A stretch of DNA of 52,945 nucleotides from an uncultured Bacteroidota bacterium. GTDB lineage: Bacteria; Bacteroidota; Bacteroidia; Bacteroidales; UBA12077. Position numbers and translations under genes: made by a program. How positions within the stretch are numbered: the stretch's first letter is position 1; every line of letters begins with the position of its first letter. The stretch spans positions 1 to 52,945 of the forward strand of contig CAJXLK010000033.1 in the NCBI GenBank assembly GCA_913055635.1. Reading direction: 5' to 3'. Below, piece after piece: positions 25,644 through 34,417 of the stretch. The notes beneath the pieces were generated by a model. The model ran no database searches, was not told the DNA's origin, and worked only from the letters and a program-made list of their open reading frames with translations.

Positions 25644-26663
25644 TTAGTGGAGAATTTTATAGACCATTTCTTTCAATAAATCCGCCTCGGCGGCACTGAC
25701 GTTGTTCAGGCCTTTCGAGCGCATATCATAGTCGCGCAGATATCCAATGATGCGCACGGTCTTTTGATAATTATACTTGCGCGCGGCTTTTTCATAGAGC
25801 CACATCATTTTGGGATTGGCCTTGATCGCCCCTCCCGCCTTATAATTGTCCTTGCGTGTCTGATCATCCAGGAAATGATAGCCCAGCAACCTGGAAAAAA
25901 AACTGTACAATGTGCCAATGATCATCGGCATGCCATATTCATTGGGATTCTTACCGAAGAACCGGATGATCCGGTTGGCTTTTACCACATCTTTTTCCGC
26001 CAATGCCTTGTTCAGTTCAAAAGGATTGTATTCCTTGCTGATGCCGATGTTTTTCTCCACATCATCCGTCGTGATCTCATTTTGGCCTTTGGGAATAACC
26101 AGCAAGAGTTTATTCAGCTCATGAGTCACCCGGTGCAGATCACTCCCGAGGTATTCACTCAATATATTGGCCACTTTGGCATTCATGGAGATGTTTTGTT
26201 CCCGGGCATATTGCTGGATCCAGTCGGTCATTTGATAATCCCTGACCTTCTCTGATTTAAAGATCACCGCCTTGTCTTTGATGGCTTTGTAGAATCTCGA
26301 TCGGGCATCCAGGGCGCCTTTATGACTGACTACCAAAAGGGTGGTGCCCTGGGGCTTTTGAATGTAATGCTGCAACTTTTCCAGATTTTTTATATTCTGG
26401 GCTTCCCGCAAAATAACTACCTGCCGCTGACCCATCATAGGGTAACGCTGGGCCGTATTGATCACCCGTTCGATGCTGGCATCCCGCCCGTAAAAAACAC
26501 TCTGGTTGAAATCTTTCTCGGCATCCGCCAACACGTTGTCCTGAATGTATTGCGTCAGGCGGTCGATATAATAAGGCTCCTCCCCATGGAAAATGTATAC
26601 AGGGTGGTATTTTTGTTTTTTGAGTTGCTGTAGGACTTTGGAGTATTGCTCGCTTTTTGCCAT
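25644..26663 (-). CDS. holA: DNA polymerase III delta subunit
   Basis: The 339-residue protein is the clamp-loader delta subunit, which opens the beta sliding clamp. Its blocks match the family: YHPVYIFHGEEPYYIDRLT at the N-terminus, RYPMMGQRQVVILREAQN, LYSFFSRLLGYHFLDD in the C-terminal domain and YLRDYDMRSKGLNN near the end. It starts one base after the stop of the AMP nucleosidase gene. Its presence beside that gene and an HsdR_N protein agrees with what I remember of many Bacteroidota genomes. Confidence 0.93.
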   Translation of the reverse strand: MAKSEQYSKVLQQLKKQKYHPVYIFHGEEPYYIDRLTQYIQDNVLADAEKDFNQSVFYGRDASIERVINTAQRYPMMGQRQVVILREAQNIKNLEKLQHYIQKPQGTTLLVVSHKGALDARSRFYKAIKDKAVIFKSEKVRDYQMTDWIQQYAREQNISMNAKVANILSEYLGSDLHRVTHELNKLLLVIPKGQNEITTDDVEKNIGISKEYNPFELNKALAEKDVVKANRIIRFFGKNPNEYGMPMIIGTLYSFFSRLLGYHFLDDQTRKDNYKAGGAIKANPKMMWLYEKAARKYNYQKTVRIIGYLRDYDMRSKGLNNVSAAEADLLKEMVYKILH

Positions 26664-26664
26664 T

Positions 26665-27438
26665 TTAACTGAATCTCAGGTGTTTGACAGATCTCCGGTT
26701 GTGAAGGATCTCTTTGAGGGCATTCATCCCAATTTTTACGTGGTCGCGCACATACTTGCTGGTCACTTGTTTGTCGGTTTTGTTGGTTTTCACCCCGGTG
26801 GATATCATGGGTTGATCCGTGACCAGTAACAAGGCGCCGGATGGGATCTCATTGGCAAAACCAACGATAAAGATGGTGGCACTTTCCATATCGATGGCCA
26901 TCGAGCGGGTCTTTCGCAGGTATCGTTTAAAACGTTCGTCGTATTCCCAAACCCTCTTATTGGTGGTATACACCGTTCCAGTCCAGTAATCGTAGCCCAT
27001 GTCGCGGATGGACCCCGAGATGGCCCTCTGAAGGTTAAAGGCCGGCAGAGCAGGAACTTCCGGGGGGAGATAGTCATGCGAGGCCCCTTCACTGCGAATC
27101 GCCGCAATCGGCAGGATAAAATCCCCCACATTGTTTTTTTTCTTTAATCCCCCGCATTTGCCCAAAAAGAGCGCCGCATTGGGCTCGATAGCACTCAACA
27201 GGTCCATGATCGTGGCCGCGTTGGCACTGCCCATGCCAAAGTTGATCATGGTGATGCCGTTGGCCGTGGCGCATGGCATTTGCGCATGGGTGTCTACGAT
27301 CTCAGTATCCTGCAGCTCGGCAAAGATCTCCAGGTAATGTTGAAAATTGGTCAGCAAAATGTGTTTGCCAAAGTTATCCAGCGGATTGCCCGTATATCTC
27401 GGCAGCCAGTCGCGTACGATCTCAGCCTTTGTTTTCAT
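26665..27438 (-). CDS. AMP nucleosidase
   Basis: The 257-residue protein belongs to the nucleoside phosphorylase fold. Recognisable are ITMINFGMGSANAATIMD, the LFLGKCGGLKKKNNVGDFI loop and MAIDMESATIFIVGFANE, the nucleoside-recognition block. The length corresponds to the short Bacteroidota form, without the regulatory N-terminal domain of the E. coli Amn enzyme. It splits AMP into adenine and ribose 5-phosphate. It is first in the four-gene operon and divergent from the HsdR_N gene across a 152-bp region. Confidence 0.9.
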   Translation of the reverse strand: MKTKAEIVRDWLPRYTGNPLDNFGKHILLTNFQHYLEIFAELQDTEIVDTHAQMPCATANGITMINFGMGSANAATIMDLLSAIEPNAALFLGKCGGLKKKNNVGDFILPIAAIRSEGASHDYLPPEVPALPAFNLQRAISGSIRDMGYDYWTGTVYTTNKRVWEYDERFKRYLRKTRSMAIDMESATIFIVGFANEIPSGALLLVTDQPMISTGVKTNKTDKQVTSKYVRDHVKIGMNALKEILHNRRSVKHLRFS

Positions 27439-27590
27439 CGTCGAGGTTTTTTGATTATATTAGATTCGATTTGCACTCAGAAGCATTTATAAATACATGC
27501 TGATAACCCCATAACCCGGATTGCCTGTTTTCTATACCTGTCACTTATGGGGAGGCATCAGCCCGGCAATCCTCAAGCAACGATAGCCTC

Positions 27591-28064
27591 ATGCAAGCAT
27601 TAAATTTACCGGCTTATTCCTTTCGGATACAAACAAAGAAACAAAAAAAATACATTTTTGATGATTATCGAAAGAAGTTTGTTAAGTTGACTTCAGAAGA
27701 ATGGGTTCGCCAGCATTTCATTCGTTATCTGACCCACAACCTGGGGTACCCCGGATCGCTGGTGGCCGTGGAAATGCCTTTGCGTTTGAACCGCATCGAT
27801 TTTAGGGCAGATATTGTGGTTTACAGCCGCTACGGTCAACCCGTTTTAGTGGTTGAATGCAAGGCCCCTGAAGTGTCCATCAATCAGCAGACTTTTGATC
27901 AGATTCTCATTTATAATATGCAGCTTCAGGTGCGCTATTTGGTCGTCACCAACGGCCTGCAACATTATTGCTGCCGGCTCTATCCCGAAAAGGGCACTTA
28001 TCGGTTTTTAAACTATATTCCCGATTATTCTCAATTGTTGGAAGATTCCTCATCCCGGGAGTGA
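27591..28064 (+). CDS. HsdR_N-domain (type I restriction R-like) protein without helicase
   Basis: The 157-residue protein consists only of a PD-(D/E)xK-like domain as in the N-terminus of type I restriction subunits. The first acidic residue is in IDFRADIVVYS and the E-x-K pair in LVVECKAPEVS; a TFDQILIYNMQL helix follows. There is no helicase, methylase or specificity gene nearby, and the neighbours are housekeeping genes. From memory, short HsdR_N proteins next to holA and AMP nucleosidase recur in Bacteroidota, which speaks for a DNA-maintenance role rather than restriction. Its 3' end overlaps the convergent acetyltransferase gene by 34 bp. Confidence 0.88.
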   Translation: MQALNLPAYSFRIQTKKQKKYIFDDYRKKFVKLTSEEWVRQHFIRYLTHNLGYPGSLVAVEMPLRLNRIDFRADIVVYSRYGQPVLVVECKAPEVSINQQTFDQILIYNMQLQVRYLVVTNGLQHYCCRLYPEKGTYRFLNYIPDYSQLLEDSSSRE

Positions 28065-28597
28065 TGGATCAATTGCAGGATTAACTCATCCTTCCATCCC
28101 TGTTGGGTTCTGATCCAGTCCTTTTTGGTGCCGGTCACCTCAAACCCATTGTTCTTAAAAAGCTTCAGGCTGGCTTGGTTGTCGCTGTCGATGTAACAGT
28201 AGAGTTGATGAAGAAAGAGCACGCCAAAGGCATACTTAATGATCACCCGCAGGGCCTGGTTGGCATAACCCTGGTTTCGGTCTTGTTCTTTATGAATCAA
28301 AATGCCAATGCCGGCCCGCTGATGGAGCGGGTCGATCTCAAACAGATCGATGCTCCCGATGGTGCGGAATGGATTATCGCGTTCATCCTTCAGGTCGATC
28401 ATCATCCTCAACTGCCTGGCCTGGAACAGATCGACCGTGGCATTTTCCACATATTGCTGGATGATATGCCAGGAAAAGGGCTCAATGGTATTACCGGCAT
28501 GCCAGACCGAGGAATCGTTTTCCCACTCGTAAATCAGCCTGGCATCGGAGGGTTCCACAGCCCTCAGCTTTACGTTGTTGTCTTCCAGAATGTCCAA
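28031..28597 (-). CDS. GNAT N-acetyltransferase (RimJ/RimL or SpeG-like)
   Basis: The 188-residue protein has the GNAT layout: NVKLRAVEPSDARLIYEWEN at the start, RAGIGILIHKEQDRNQGYAN (acetyl-CoA loop) in the middle, and SDNQASLKLFKNNGFEVTG at the end. It resembles spermidine acetyltransferase SpeG and ribosomal acetyltransferases of the RimL group; the acceptor is not known. No in-frame ATG precedes the domain, so the TTG at 28597 (LDILEDNNV), seven bases past the stop codon of the upstream gene, is the likely start, with AAGAGG upstream as a possible ribosome-binding site. It is probably cotranscribed with the large TPR/PD40 gene. Confidence 0.82.
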   Translation of the reverse strand: MDILEDNNVKLRAVEPSDARLIYEWENDSSVWHAGNTIEPFSWHIIQQYVENATVDLFQARQLRMMIDLKDERDNPFRTIGSIDLFEIDPLHQRAGIGILIHKEQDRNQGYANQALRVIIKYAFGVLFLHQLYCYIDSDNQASLKLFKNNGFEVTGTKKDWIRTQQGWKDELILQLIHHSRDEESSNN

Positions 28598-28604
28598 TGG
28601 CCTC

Positions 28605-31600
28605 TTAGTTTGATTCGGAATTCCGCTTGCGGTTTCTTCTTCGAAGCAAAAATAGCAGGATGACCACCAGCACGGCGCCTGCGCCCAGGTAATAAACCCA
28701 TGAGCTGGTGTCCCGGCCCGGTGCTTCTTGTGTTTGGTCTGCCTTAAATGTAGCCGGTAAATCACTGCCGGTCTCCACCCCGGAGAGCTTCGTGCCCTGT
28801 AGCAAGGCCAGCATTTTCATCTTGTTGGGCAGATCGCTCTGCTTCAAATACCGGATCATGTCGGCCGTGGTGACGATATCCAGGGCTTCTTCTCCCAGAC
28901 GGCTCAAAATCTTGTTGGTTTCAAGCCGCGACAAGTTCATTGTCAGATGATAAAGCTGATCAGGCGGATAGGTTTGATCAACATATTGCAACAACACATC
29001 GCGCAATTGTTTTACCGTATAGGAAGGTTTGCCGGCTGCAGCACGCAACTGGCTGATTAATTCCCTTTTGCTGTCAATGGTCCCGACGGAAAGATTCTTT
29101 AGATAGCTTTTCAGCTTGCCTTCGGCCATCCGGGTAAGCTCACTCAACAACTGGCTGATATCCTGGTTATCCAGAAGGATGGTGGCATATAACAGGGCAT
29201 CAATTTTCGCCGCATCAAGCTTTTCCATGGCTTGTTTGCCCGTGGTTTGTTTACGGGCGGTTTCATAAAGGCTGGCGAAGAACCCCCGGGCCGAGATCTT
29301 TTCCTTTTCTTGCCCTGCCAGCTTTTGCCCGATCAAATCTGTCTGATGCCTTTCCAGGTTTGTCAGCAAATCCTCCAGCTCTTTGTTGATGGGTTGATGT
29401 GAGAGGACAATCCGTTTGGTTTTAACCCGATGCTGGTCATCAATAACTTTGAAGTTTAAGGTGCTTTCCTGTTGGCGGGGCTCAAACTCATAGGTGAAAT
29501 CTTCGCTGCTGATATTGAATTCTTCCCGGTTGATCAGTTCGCTGTTGACATAGGTCGCGACAATCAACCGGGAACCCTTTTCAAGGCTCAGGTTGATCCG
29601 AACTTTCTTTTTGCCCTCCGACAAATGAAACGTCTTTTCATTGATTTTTAACCGGGCCGAGTCGCGTTCTGGACTTTGCCCGGCTAACAAGGAATCTATC
29701 CGGATATTCACTGTTTTGTTTACCCTTTGGTCCTGATCGTTGGTGAGCTCAAAGCTCAGACGGGTTTGTTGTTGGCCCGGCTGGTACTGATAGGTGAATT
29801 CACCTTGTTCCACCGGAAAGGTTTCGGTGTTGATCAGGGTGTCGTCCTGGAAGGTGTTGACCTTGAGTTTTTTACCTCCCTGCAGGTTGAGCTTGATTTT
29901 CACGTGCTGTTGATCGGCCCGGGCGGTGACCATTTGCTCCCTCAAATCAATGCTTGGCTCTGATACACCAGAAGAAGTAGTATCGCCAGTCACCTCCTGC
30001 CGGGCCGCCATTTCCTGGTCTTCAGTTTCCTGTTTATGGGCAGCCGTATCCTCCCTGGAAGCCAGCATCTCTTTTTGTGGGGCTTTTTCTTTGATGTTGA
30101 TTTTTTGAGAGATCATGAACTGCTTATTCCCGCTTAGCCGGGGTGTCTCCAGAATCAAATGGTTGGTTTGGGCGTTGAGCTGGAAGTCATACTTTTTGCT
30201 GGAATCGTTAGGGTTCAGCCTAAGGAGGGTATCCTGGCTGCGCTGGTCGATCACGTTGATCGTGAAAGATTTGCGCTCCTTTTTAGCCGGTGTCTTGTAG
30301 GTCAATACCCCTTCCACATCCAGGTAGTCAATTTGCCGGTTGCCGTCGATTCGGTAGCGGAAAATATCCCTGGCTCCCGGCGATTGGTCGTGATACCTGG
30401 CATAATAGGCCTGCCGGCCATTTTTTATGGGATGGAAAAACTGGTCGTGATCGGTAGTGTTGATGGGATAACCCAGGTTTTGGGGTTTCCCCCACTGATC
30501 GCCCTTTTTGCGGGCCACCATGATGTCATACCCCCCAAGGCTGTAATGGCCTTCTGAACTGAAAAAAAGGGCCTGCCCATCCCGGGTCAGAAAAGGGGTG
30601 TCTTCGCGCCAGGGAGTGTTAACAGTGGGGCCCAGGTTTTCAGGCTTGCCCCAGGTGCTGTCGTTTTTACGCTTCGAAACCCAGATGTCCAGATCTCCAT
30701 ATCCCCCCGGGCGGTTGCTGGTGAAGTAAAGCTTTTGGGTATCGTGGGAGATGAAGGCATGGCTTTCCCAGTACTCGGTGTTGATGTTGGGACCCAGCTT
30801 CCGGATCTCGCTCCACTCACCTTCCTTAAAGGAACTTACATATAGGTTCCCGTCCAGATCATCTTCCCGGTATAAGTACAACTCTTTGCCATCGGGAGAA
30901 ATCGAGCAGGTTTGAATATCGCCGTCCACCCCCAGCTGAGGCAGAAGGTTGACGGGAGGACCCCACTCGCCGTCTTTCTTTTGGGACATGAAAACCCCGG
31001 TGTAAAACTTTTTTTCTGCCGTATAAACCATCATTTGGCCATCCCCGGAAATAACCGGATTATATTCGGAAAGCGGGGTGTTAACAGGCATCCCTACGTT
31101 CCTGGCCGCATAGCTGACCGGATCCGCCATTGCTTCTTTGGCCCGCTGACAAACCTGGATTTGTTTCTCCAGGTAATCGAAATCGAAATCGCGCTGGTTG
31201 TTTAAGATGCCCCGCTTGCCTTCAATTTTCTGCTTAAACCGACGATACGCCTGAAGCGCACTGTCAATCTTGTTGTTCACCAGGTAAGCGTTGCCCAAAT
31301 AAAAGATGGCATCTACCGGGGCCTTCCTTTGATAAAAGGCTTCCCGGTTATAATTGAACGTGGTATTGTCGGCGGCCTTCTTTAAATAGGGAATGGCCTG
31401 GTCTTTTTTTCCGTCGATGTTCAGGTAACAAAAACCAATCTTGAAATTGACGTTATCGTGACCGGGGAAAGCCTGGTGGACCTGTTTATATAGGGGAAGC
31501 GAATTTTTGTAGTCCTGAAAGTAAAACCAACTTTCCGCATCCATGAACAGTTCTTCCAGTTTATAGGTCTCCTGAGCGGTGACTTTGAAGGAGAACAGCC

Positions 31601-31667
31601 CCGCCATAAGCACGAAAATCATCATTAAGCGCGCCAGGCCTTTGTTATGGTTGTTGTGTCTTGTCAT
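28605..31667 (-). CDS. TPR/PD40 surface protein with C-terminal membrane anchor
   Basis: This 1020-residue exported protein has a signal peptide ending near VTAQ, then TPR-like repeats at about 32-165. PD40/WD40-like propeller blades follow (ISPDGKELYLYRED, FISHDTQKLYFTSNRPG, LTRDGQALFFSSEG) at about 190-440. After that come two copies of an ~85-residue beta domain (both with INREEF- or INTETF-type strands) and a helical region. It ends with one membrane helix, YYLGAGAVLVVILLFLL, and a basic tail. Relatives with TPR and PD40 in Bacteroidota usually end in an OmpA-like domain (PorE type); this one does not. The function is unknown; a cell-envelope scaffold is plausible. Confidence 0.85.
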   Translation of the reverse strand: MTRHNNHNKGLARLMMIFVLMAGLFSFKVTAQETYKLEELFMDAESWFYFQDYKNSLPLYKQVHQAFPGHDNVNFKIGFCYLNIDGKKDQAIPYLKKAADNTTFNYNREAFYQRKAPVDAIFYLGNAYLVNNKIDSALQAYRRFKQKIEGKRGILNNQRDFDFDYLEKQIQVCQRAKEAMADPVSYAARNVGMPVNTPLSEYNPVISGDGQMMVYTAEKKFYTGVFMSQKKDGEWGPPVNLLPQLGVDGDIQTCSISPDGKELYLYREDDLDGNLYVSSFKEGEWSEIRKLGPNINTEYWESHAFISHDTQKLYFTSNRPGGYGDLDIWVSKRKNDSTWGKPENLGPTVNTPWREDTPFLTRDGQALFFSSEGHYSLGGYDIMVARKKGDQWGKPQNLGYPINTTDHDQFFHPIKNGRQAYYARYHDQSPGARDIFRYRIDGNRQIDYLDVEGVLTYKTPAKKERKSFTINVIDQRSQDTLLRLNPNDSSKKYDFQLNAQTNHLILETPRLSGNKQFMISQKINIKEKAPQKEMLASREDTAAHKQETEDQEMAARQEVTGDTTSSGVSEPSIDLREQMVTARADQQHVKIKLNLQGGKKLKVNTFQDDTLINTETFPVEQGEFTYQYQPGQQQTRLSFELTNDQDQRVNKTVNIRIDSLLAGQSPERDSARLKINEKTFHLSEGKKKVRINLSLEKGSRLIVATYVNSELINREEFNISSEDFTYEFEPRQQESTLNFKVIDDQHRVKTKRIVLSHQPINKELEDLLTNLERHQTDLIGQKLAGQEKEKISARGFFASLYETARKQTTGKQAMEKLDAAKIDALLYATILLDNQDISQLLSELTRMAEGKLKSYLKNLSVGTIDSKRELISQLRAAAGKPSYTVKQLRDVLLQYVDQTYPPDQLYHLTMNLSRLETNKILSRLGEEALDIVTTADMIRYLKQSDLPNKMKMLALLQGTKLSGVETGSDLPATFKADQTQEAPGRDTSSWVYYLGAGAVLVVILLFLLRRRNRKRNSESN

Positions 31668-31890
31668 GAAATGGATCTTAACTGAGGCCAGGTCATTGTG
31701 ATACAGTGATATATATTGTCATGGGACCAGATTCCAGACACCTCCCAAACAAAAATAGGAAATATATATGAGGTTTTGAAAATGATTGGCTTAAAAAGAT
31801 TTTTTGAGGCAATCATAAAGCCGGAAGGTGGGTTTTACAAAGCTTTGGTCGATGTGTTTTTTGGGCGGGGGTATGGACCGTTACCAAAGT

Positions 31891-31912
31891 AAAAAGCCAC
31901 CTCCCGGCCGGC
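31891..31912 (-). terminator. Probable intrinsic terminator of the aminotransferase gene
   Basis: On the minus strand GCCGGCC pairs with GGTGGC (one bulge, one wobble) over GGGA and is followed by TTTTTA. It begins six bases after the stop codon of the aminotransferase gene. Confidence 0.6.
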
Positions 31913-31918
31913 CAGAGA

Positions 31919-33124
31919 TTACATGTTTTCTTTGATGGCTTCAGCCAGTCGTTTGACACCTTCCCTGGCCCGGTCTTCTGGCACATAGGAGAAGTTGATC
32001 CGCATGGTATTGCGTCCGCTGCCATCGCAATGGAAAACACTGCCCATGACGTAGGCTACGTTTTTTTCGATGGCTTTGTAGAAGAGTTCTTCTGCATCCA
32101 TATGGGCAGGCAGGGACAGGAAGAGGAACAGACCACCTTCGGGTTCGGTCCAACTGACTCCGTTAGGCATGTATTCACGGAAGGCCTTGAGCATATTATC
32201 GCGCTTGCGGTGATATTGGGCCACGGTTTTCTTGAGGTTTTCGTCGAACAGGCCTTTCTGAATGGCTCTGGCCGCGATTTTTTGATTAAAAGTGGGGGTA
32301 CACAGATCCATCGACTGTTTGGCAATGACCATTTTGTCGATGATATCCTGGTGGGCGATGGCCCAACCCAGGCGAAATCCGGGTGAGAAAGTTTTAGAGA
32401 ACGTACCCAGTGTGATCACCTGCCCCTGATTGTCGAGCTCGAAAAGGGTCTTTTGATCCTTGCCTTCAAATCTTATTTCACGGTAGGGGCTGTCTTCAAC
32501 GATCAAGACATCATATTTACGGGCCAGTTCAATGATTTCCTTCCGCCGGGCTTCAGGCATGGTAATGCCCGCCGGATTCTGGAAATCCGGGATGATGTAA
32601 ATGAATTTGGGTTTGACCCCCTGCTGTTTGAATTCCTGGAGTTTTTCTTCAAGTTGGTCGCTGCGCATGCCCTGGTCATCGAAAGGAATGCCGTGCATAT
32701 CGGCGCCGAAGGTGCTGAATGCACTGATGCCTCCAAGATAGGAGGGTAGCCCGCAAATGATTTTGTCGCCTTTGTCCAGAAAGATTTTTCCCAGAATGTA
32801 AAGCCCCTGCTGCGAAGAAGTAGTAATTGAAAGGTTGTCGAGGCCAATGTTGAAGCCTGCCTTCTTGTGGCGTTCCACCAGAATTTCCCTGAGTTCGTTG
32901 ACCCCTTCGGTAGCCCCGTATTGCAGAGCTCCCGGTCCGTCCTCGTCGAGCAGCTCGTTGATGATCTCTTTGAGTTCTTCCACCGGAAATGACTCGGGAG
33001 CCGGTAAACCCCCGCCAAAAGAGATGACTTCCGGTTTTTGAGTGAGTTTGAGGATTTCCCGGATGGCCGAGCGTTTCATGTTTTGGGCACTCTCCGAGAA
33101 AAGATTGTGTAAGTCGCTAACCAT
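31919..33124 (-). CDS. PLP-dependent aminotransferase, 2-aminoadipate/MocR-like group
   Basis: The 401-residue enzyme has a start typical of LysN/ARO8-type enzymes (SAIREILKLTQKPEVISFGG). The cofactor site is visible: IIPDFQNPAGITM, DSPYREIRF and the Schiff-base lysine K244 in GTFSKTFSPGFRLGW. It lacks the N-terminal GntR domain of MocR regulators, so it is a free enzyme. Known relatives act on 2-aminoadipate, aromatic or branched-chain amino acids. The ATG has a good Shine-Dalgarno sequence, GGAGGT, eight bases upstream. Monocistronic, with a terminator right behind. Confidence 0.92.
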   Translation of the reverse strand: MVSDLHNLFSESAQNMKRSAIREILKLTQKPEVISFGGGLPAPESFPVEELKEIINELLDEDGPGALQYGATEGVNELREILVERHKKAGFNIGLDNLSITTSSQQGLYILGKIFLDKGDKIICGLPSYLGGISAFSTFGADMHGIPFDDQGMRSDQLEEKLQEFKQQGVKPKFIYIIPDFQNPAGITMPEARRKEIIELARKYDVLIVEDSPYREIRFEGKDQKTLFELDNQGQVITLGTFSKTFSPGFRLGWAIAHQDIIDKMVIAKQSMDLCTPTFNQKIAARAIQKGLFDENLKKTVAQYHRKRDNMLKAFREYMPNGVSWTEPEGGLFLFLSLPAHMDAEELFYKAIEKNVAYVMGSVFHCDGSGRNTMRINFSYVPEDRAREGVKRLAEAIKENM

Positions 33125-33503
33125 GACCTTACCTCCTTTAATTTATGTTTTGTCTTAAAATTACAAAAACTATTCGCCGACTGGTTATCACCGGGGTTAA
33201 AAAGGAAAGAACCAGGGCCTGTTGTATAACATGAGGCCACGACCCTGCCTTGCAGGCTCCCTTCATTTAAAGGCAGCAACTTATTGGCGGGCTTTACTGG
33301 GTTCGACCATCTCGTTGGTTCTCCGTTCAATTAAAAGCAGCAAGCCCTTGAAATGGTTTTACGGAAATGTGGGCCATGCACTCATCGGTTGCCATATGGG
33401 TTTTCCATACAATGCTGCTATGGATTGAATAACCAAAACAGGGGAGGGCATATCGGCTTGAACAAGCTTTGCCCGGTTGGTGAACCGGTATGATGGCGGT
33501 GAG
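33125..33503. other. Gene-free stretch upstream of the aminotransferase gene
   Basis: No gene is supported in these 379 bases. A degenerate direct repeat of 24 bp (33256-33279 and 33320-33343, 20 of 24 identical, starts 64 bp apart) is present. A perfect hairpin CCGGTT-GGTG-AACCGG at 33473-33488 lies 15 bp past the acyltransferase stop but has no T-run. A 68-codon open frame on the plus strand has no homology I recognise. Confidence 0.5.
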
Positions 33504-34376
33504 TTAGGGTTTTGAGTGCTTCCACCGGCGATGCGACCACAGCCAGAAGGCGGGCTCTTCGCGTATCAACTGCTCAAGGGCCCGTACATACTTTTCGGTG
33601 ATTTCATGTTCACGGGTCTCTCCGGCTTCATCTGCTAACTTGCGGACAATTACCTGATAAGAGCCCCTTTTGAGCTTTTTTACCGCTGTGAAAATGACCG
33701 TGTGATTGAATTTACGGGCAATCTTCTCGGCCCCCGTAAAAAAAGCCGTCTCTTGATTTAAAAAGGAGGTCCAGTAATGCGACTTGTTTTTGGGAGGGGC
33801 CTGGTCGGCAACGAATCCGGCAATAAAAGGATGCCCTTTTGTTTGATGGCGGATCACCTGTTGGTAAACTTCCCGCATCGGCACCGGGATCTCTTGAAAA
33901 CGCTTACGCATTTGGTAGATCTTCCGGTTGAAAAATTTATTCTTCAGGGGTTTGTACACGCTCAGTATGGTATACCGAGAATAAAGGGGCACCGTGGTTA
34001 AAAATTCCCAATTGCCATAATGCCCCAAAAGACCTGTGACGTTCCTCTTGTTTTGGTAGAGTTCTTCCAGTACATCGAGATCGGGGAGGGTTACAAATTG
34101 TTTAAGCTTTGTGGGTTTCATATGCAACATGGCCATGTCTTCGACCATGACATCGGCCAGGTGCCGGTAAAAAGCCAGGGCCGTTTGCCGGATTTCCCGG
34201 GGCGATTTTTCCGGAAAGGCCCGCTTCAGGTTCGCGTAAACCACCTTTTTGCGGTAGCCAATCAGGTAGTGGCCGATGAAAAAGAGCAGGTCGGCAAACA
34301 GATATAGCCCCCTTTTGGGCAGCGCGGCCAAAAATCGGCTAAACAGTTCAAATGATAAATACCCCGGGTGCTTCAT
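33504..34376 (-). CDS. Lysophospholipid/lipid A acyltransferase (LpxL/HtrB family)
   Basis: The 290-residue membrane-associated acyltransferase has an N-terminal hydrophobic helix (LYLFADLLFFIGHYL), the YANLKRAFPEKS block and the catalytic HxxxxE motif as H119 and E124 in LLGHYGNWEF. It should transfer a secondary acyl chain onto the lipid A precursor at the inner membrane. The final residues FWLWSHRRWKHSKP match the family end. It follows the inositol-monophosphatase-family gene by 41 bp and probably shares its transcript. Confidence 0.92.
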   Translation of the reverse strand: MKHPGYLSFELFSRFLAALPKRGLYLFADLLFFIGHYLIGYRKKVVYANLKRAFPEKSPREIRQTALAFYRHLADVMVEDMAMLHMKPTKLKQFVTLPDLDVLEELYQNKRNVTGLLGHYGNWEFLTTVPLYSRYTILSVYKPLKNKFFNRKIYQMRKRFQEIPVPMREVYQQVIRHQTKGHPFIAGFVADQAPPKNKSHYWTSFLNQETAFFTGAEKIARKFNHTVIFTAVKKLKRGSYQVIVRKLADEAGETREHEITEKYVRALEQLIREEPAFWLWSHRRWKHSKP

Positions 34377-34417
34377 TGGTCAGCAGGTTGATGAACGATC
34401 GCGGTGGAACGCCCATA

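Noticed and set aside
27591-28064. Possible type I restriction system
   Set aside because: Only the HsdR N-terminal domain is present; no helicase part, HsdM or HsdS is near, and the neighbours are replication and nucleotide genes.
33222-33428. A 68-codon open frame on the plus strand
   Set aside because: No ribosome-binding site, no recognisable motif, and composition unlike the coding genes around it.
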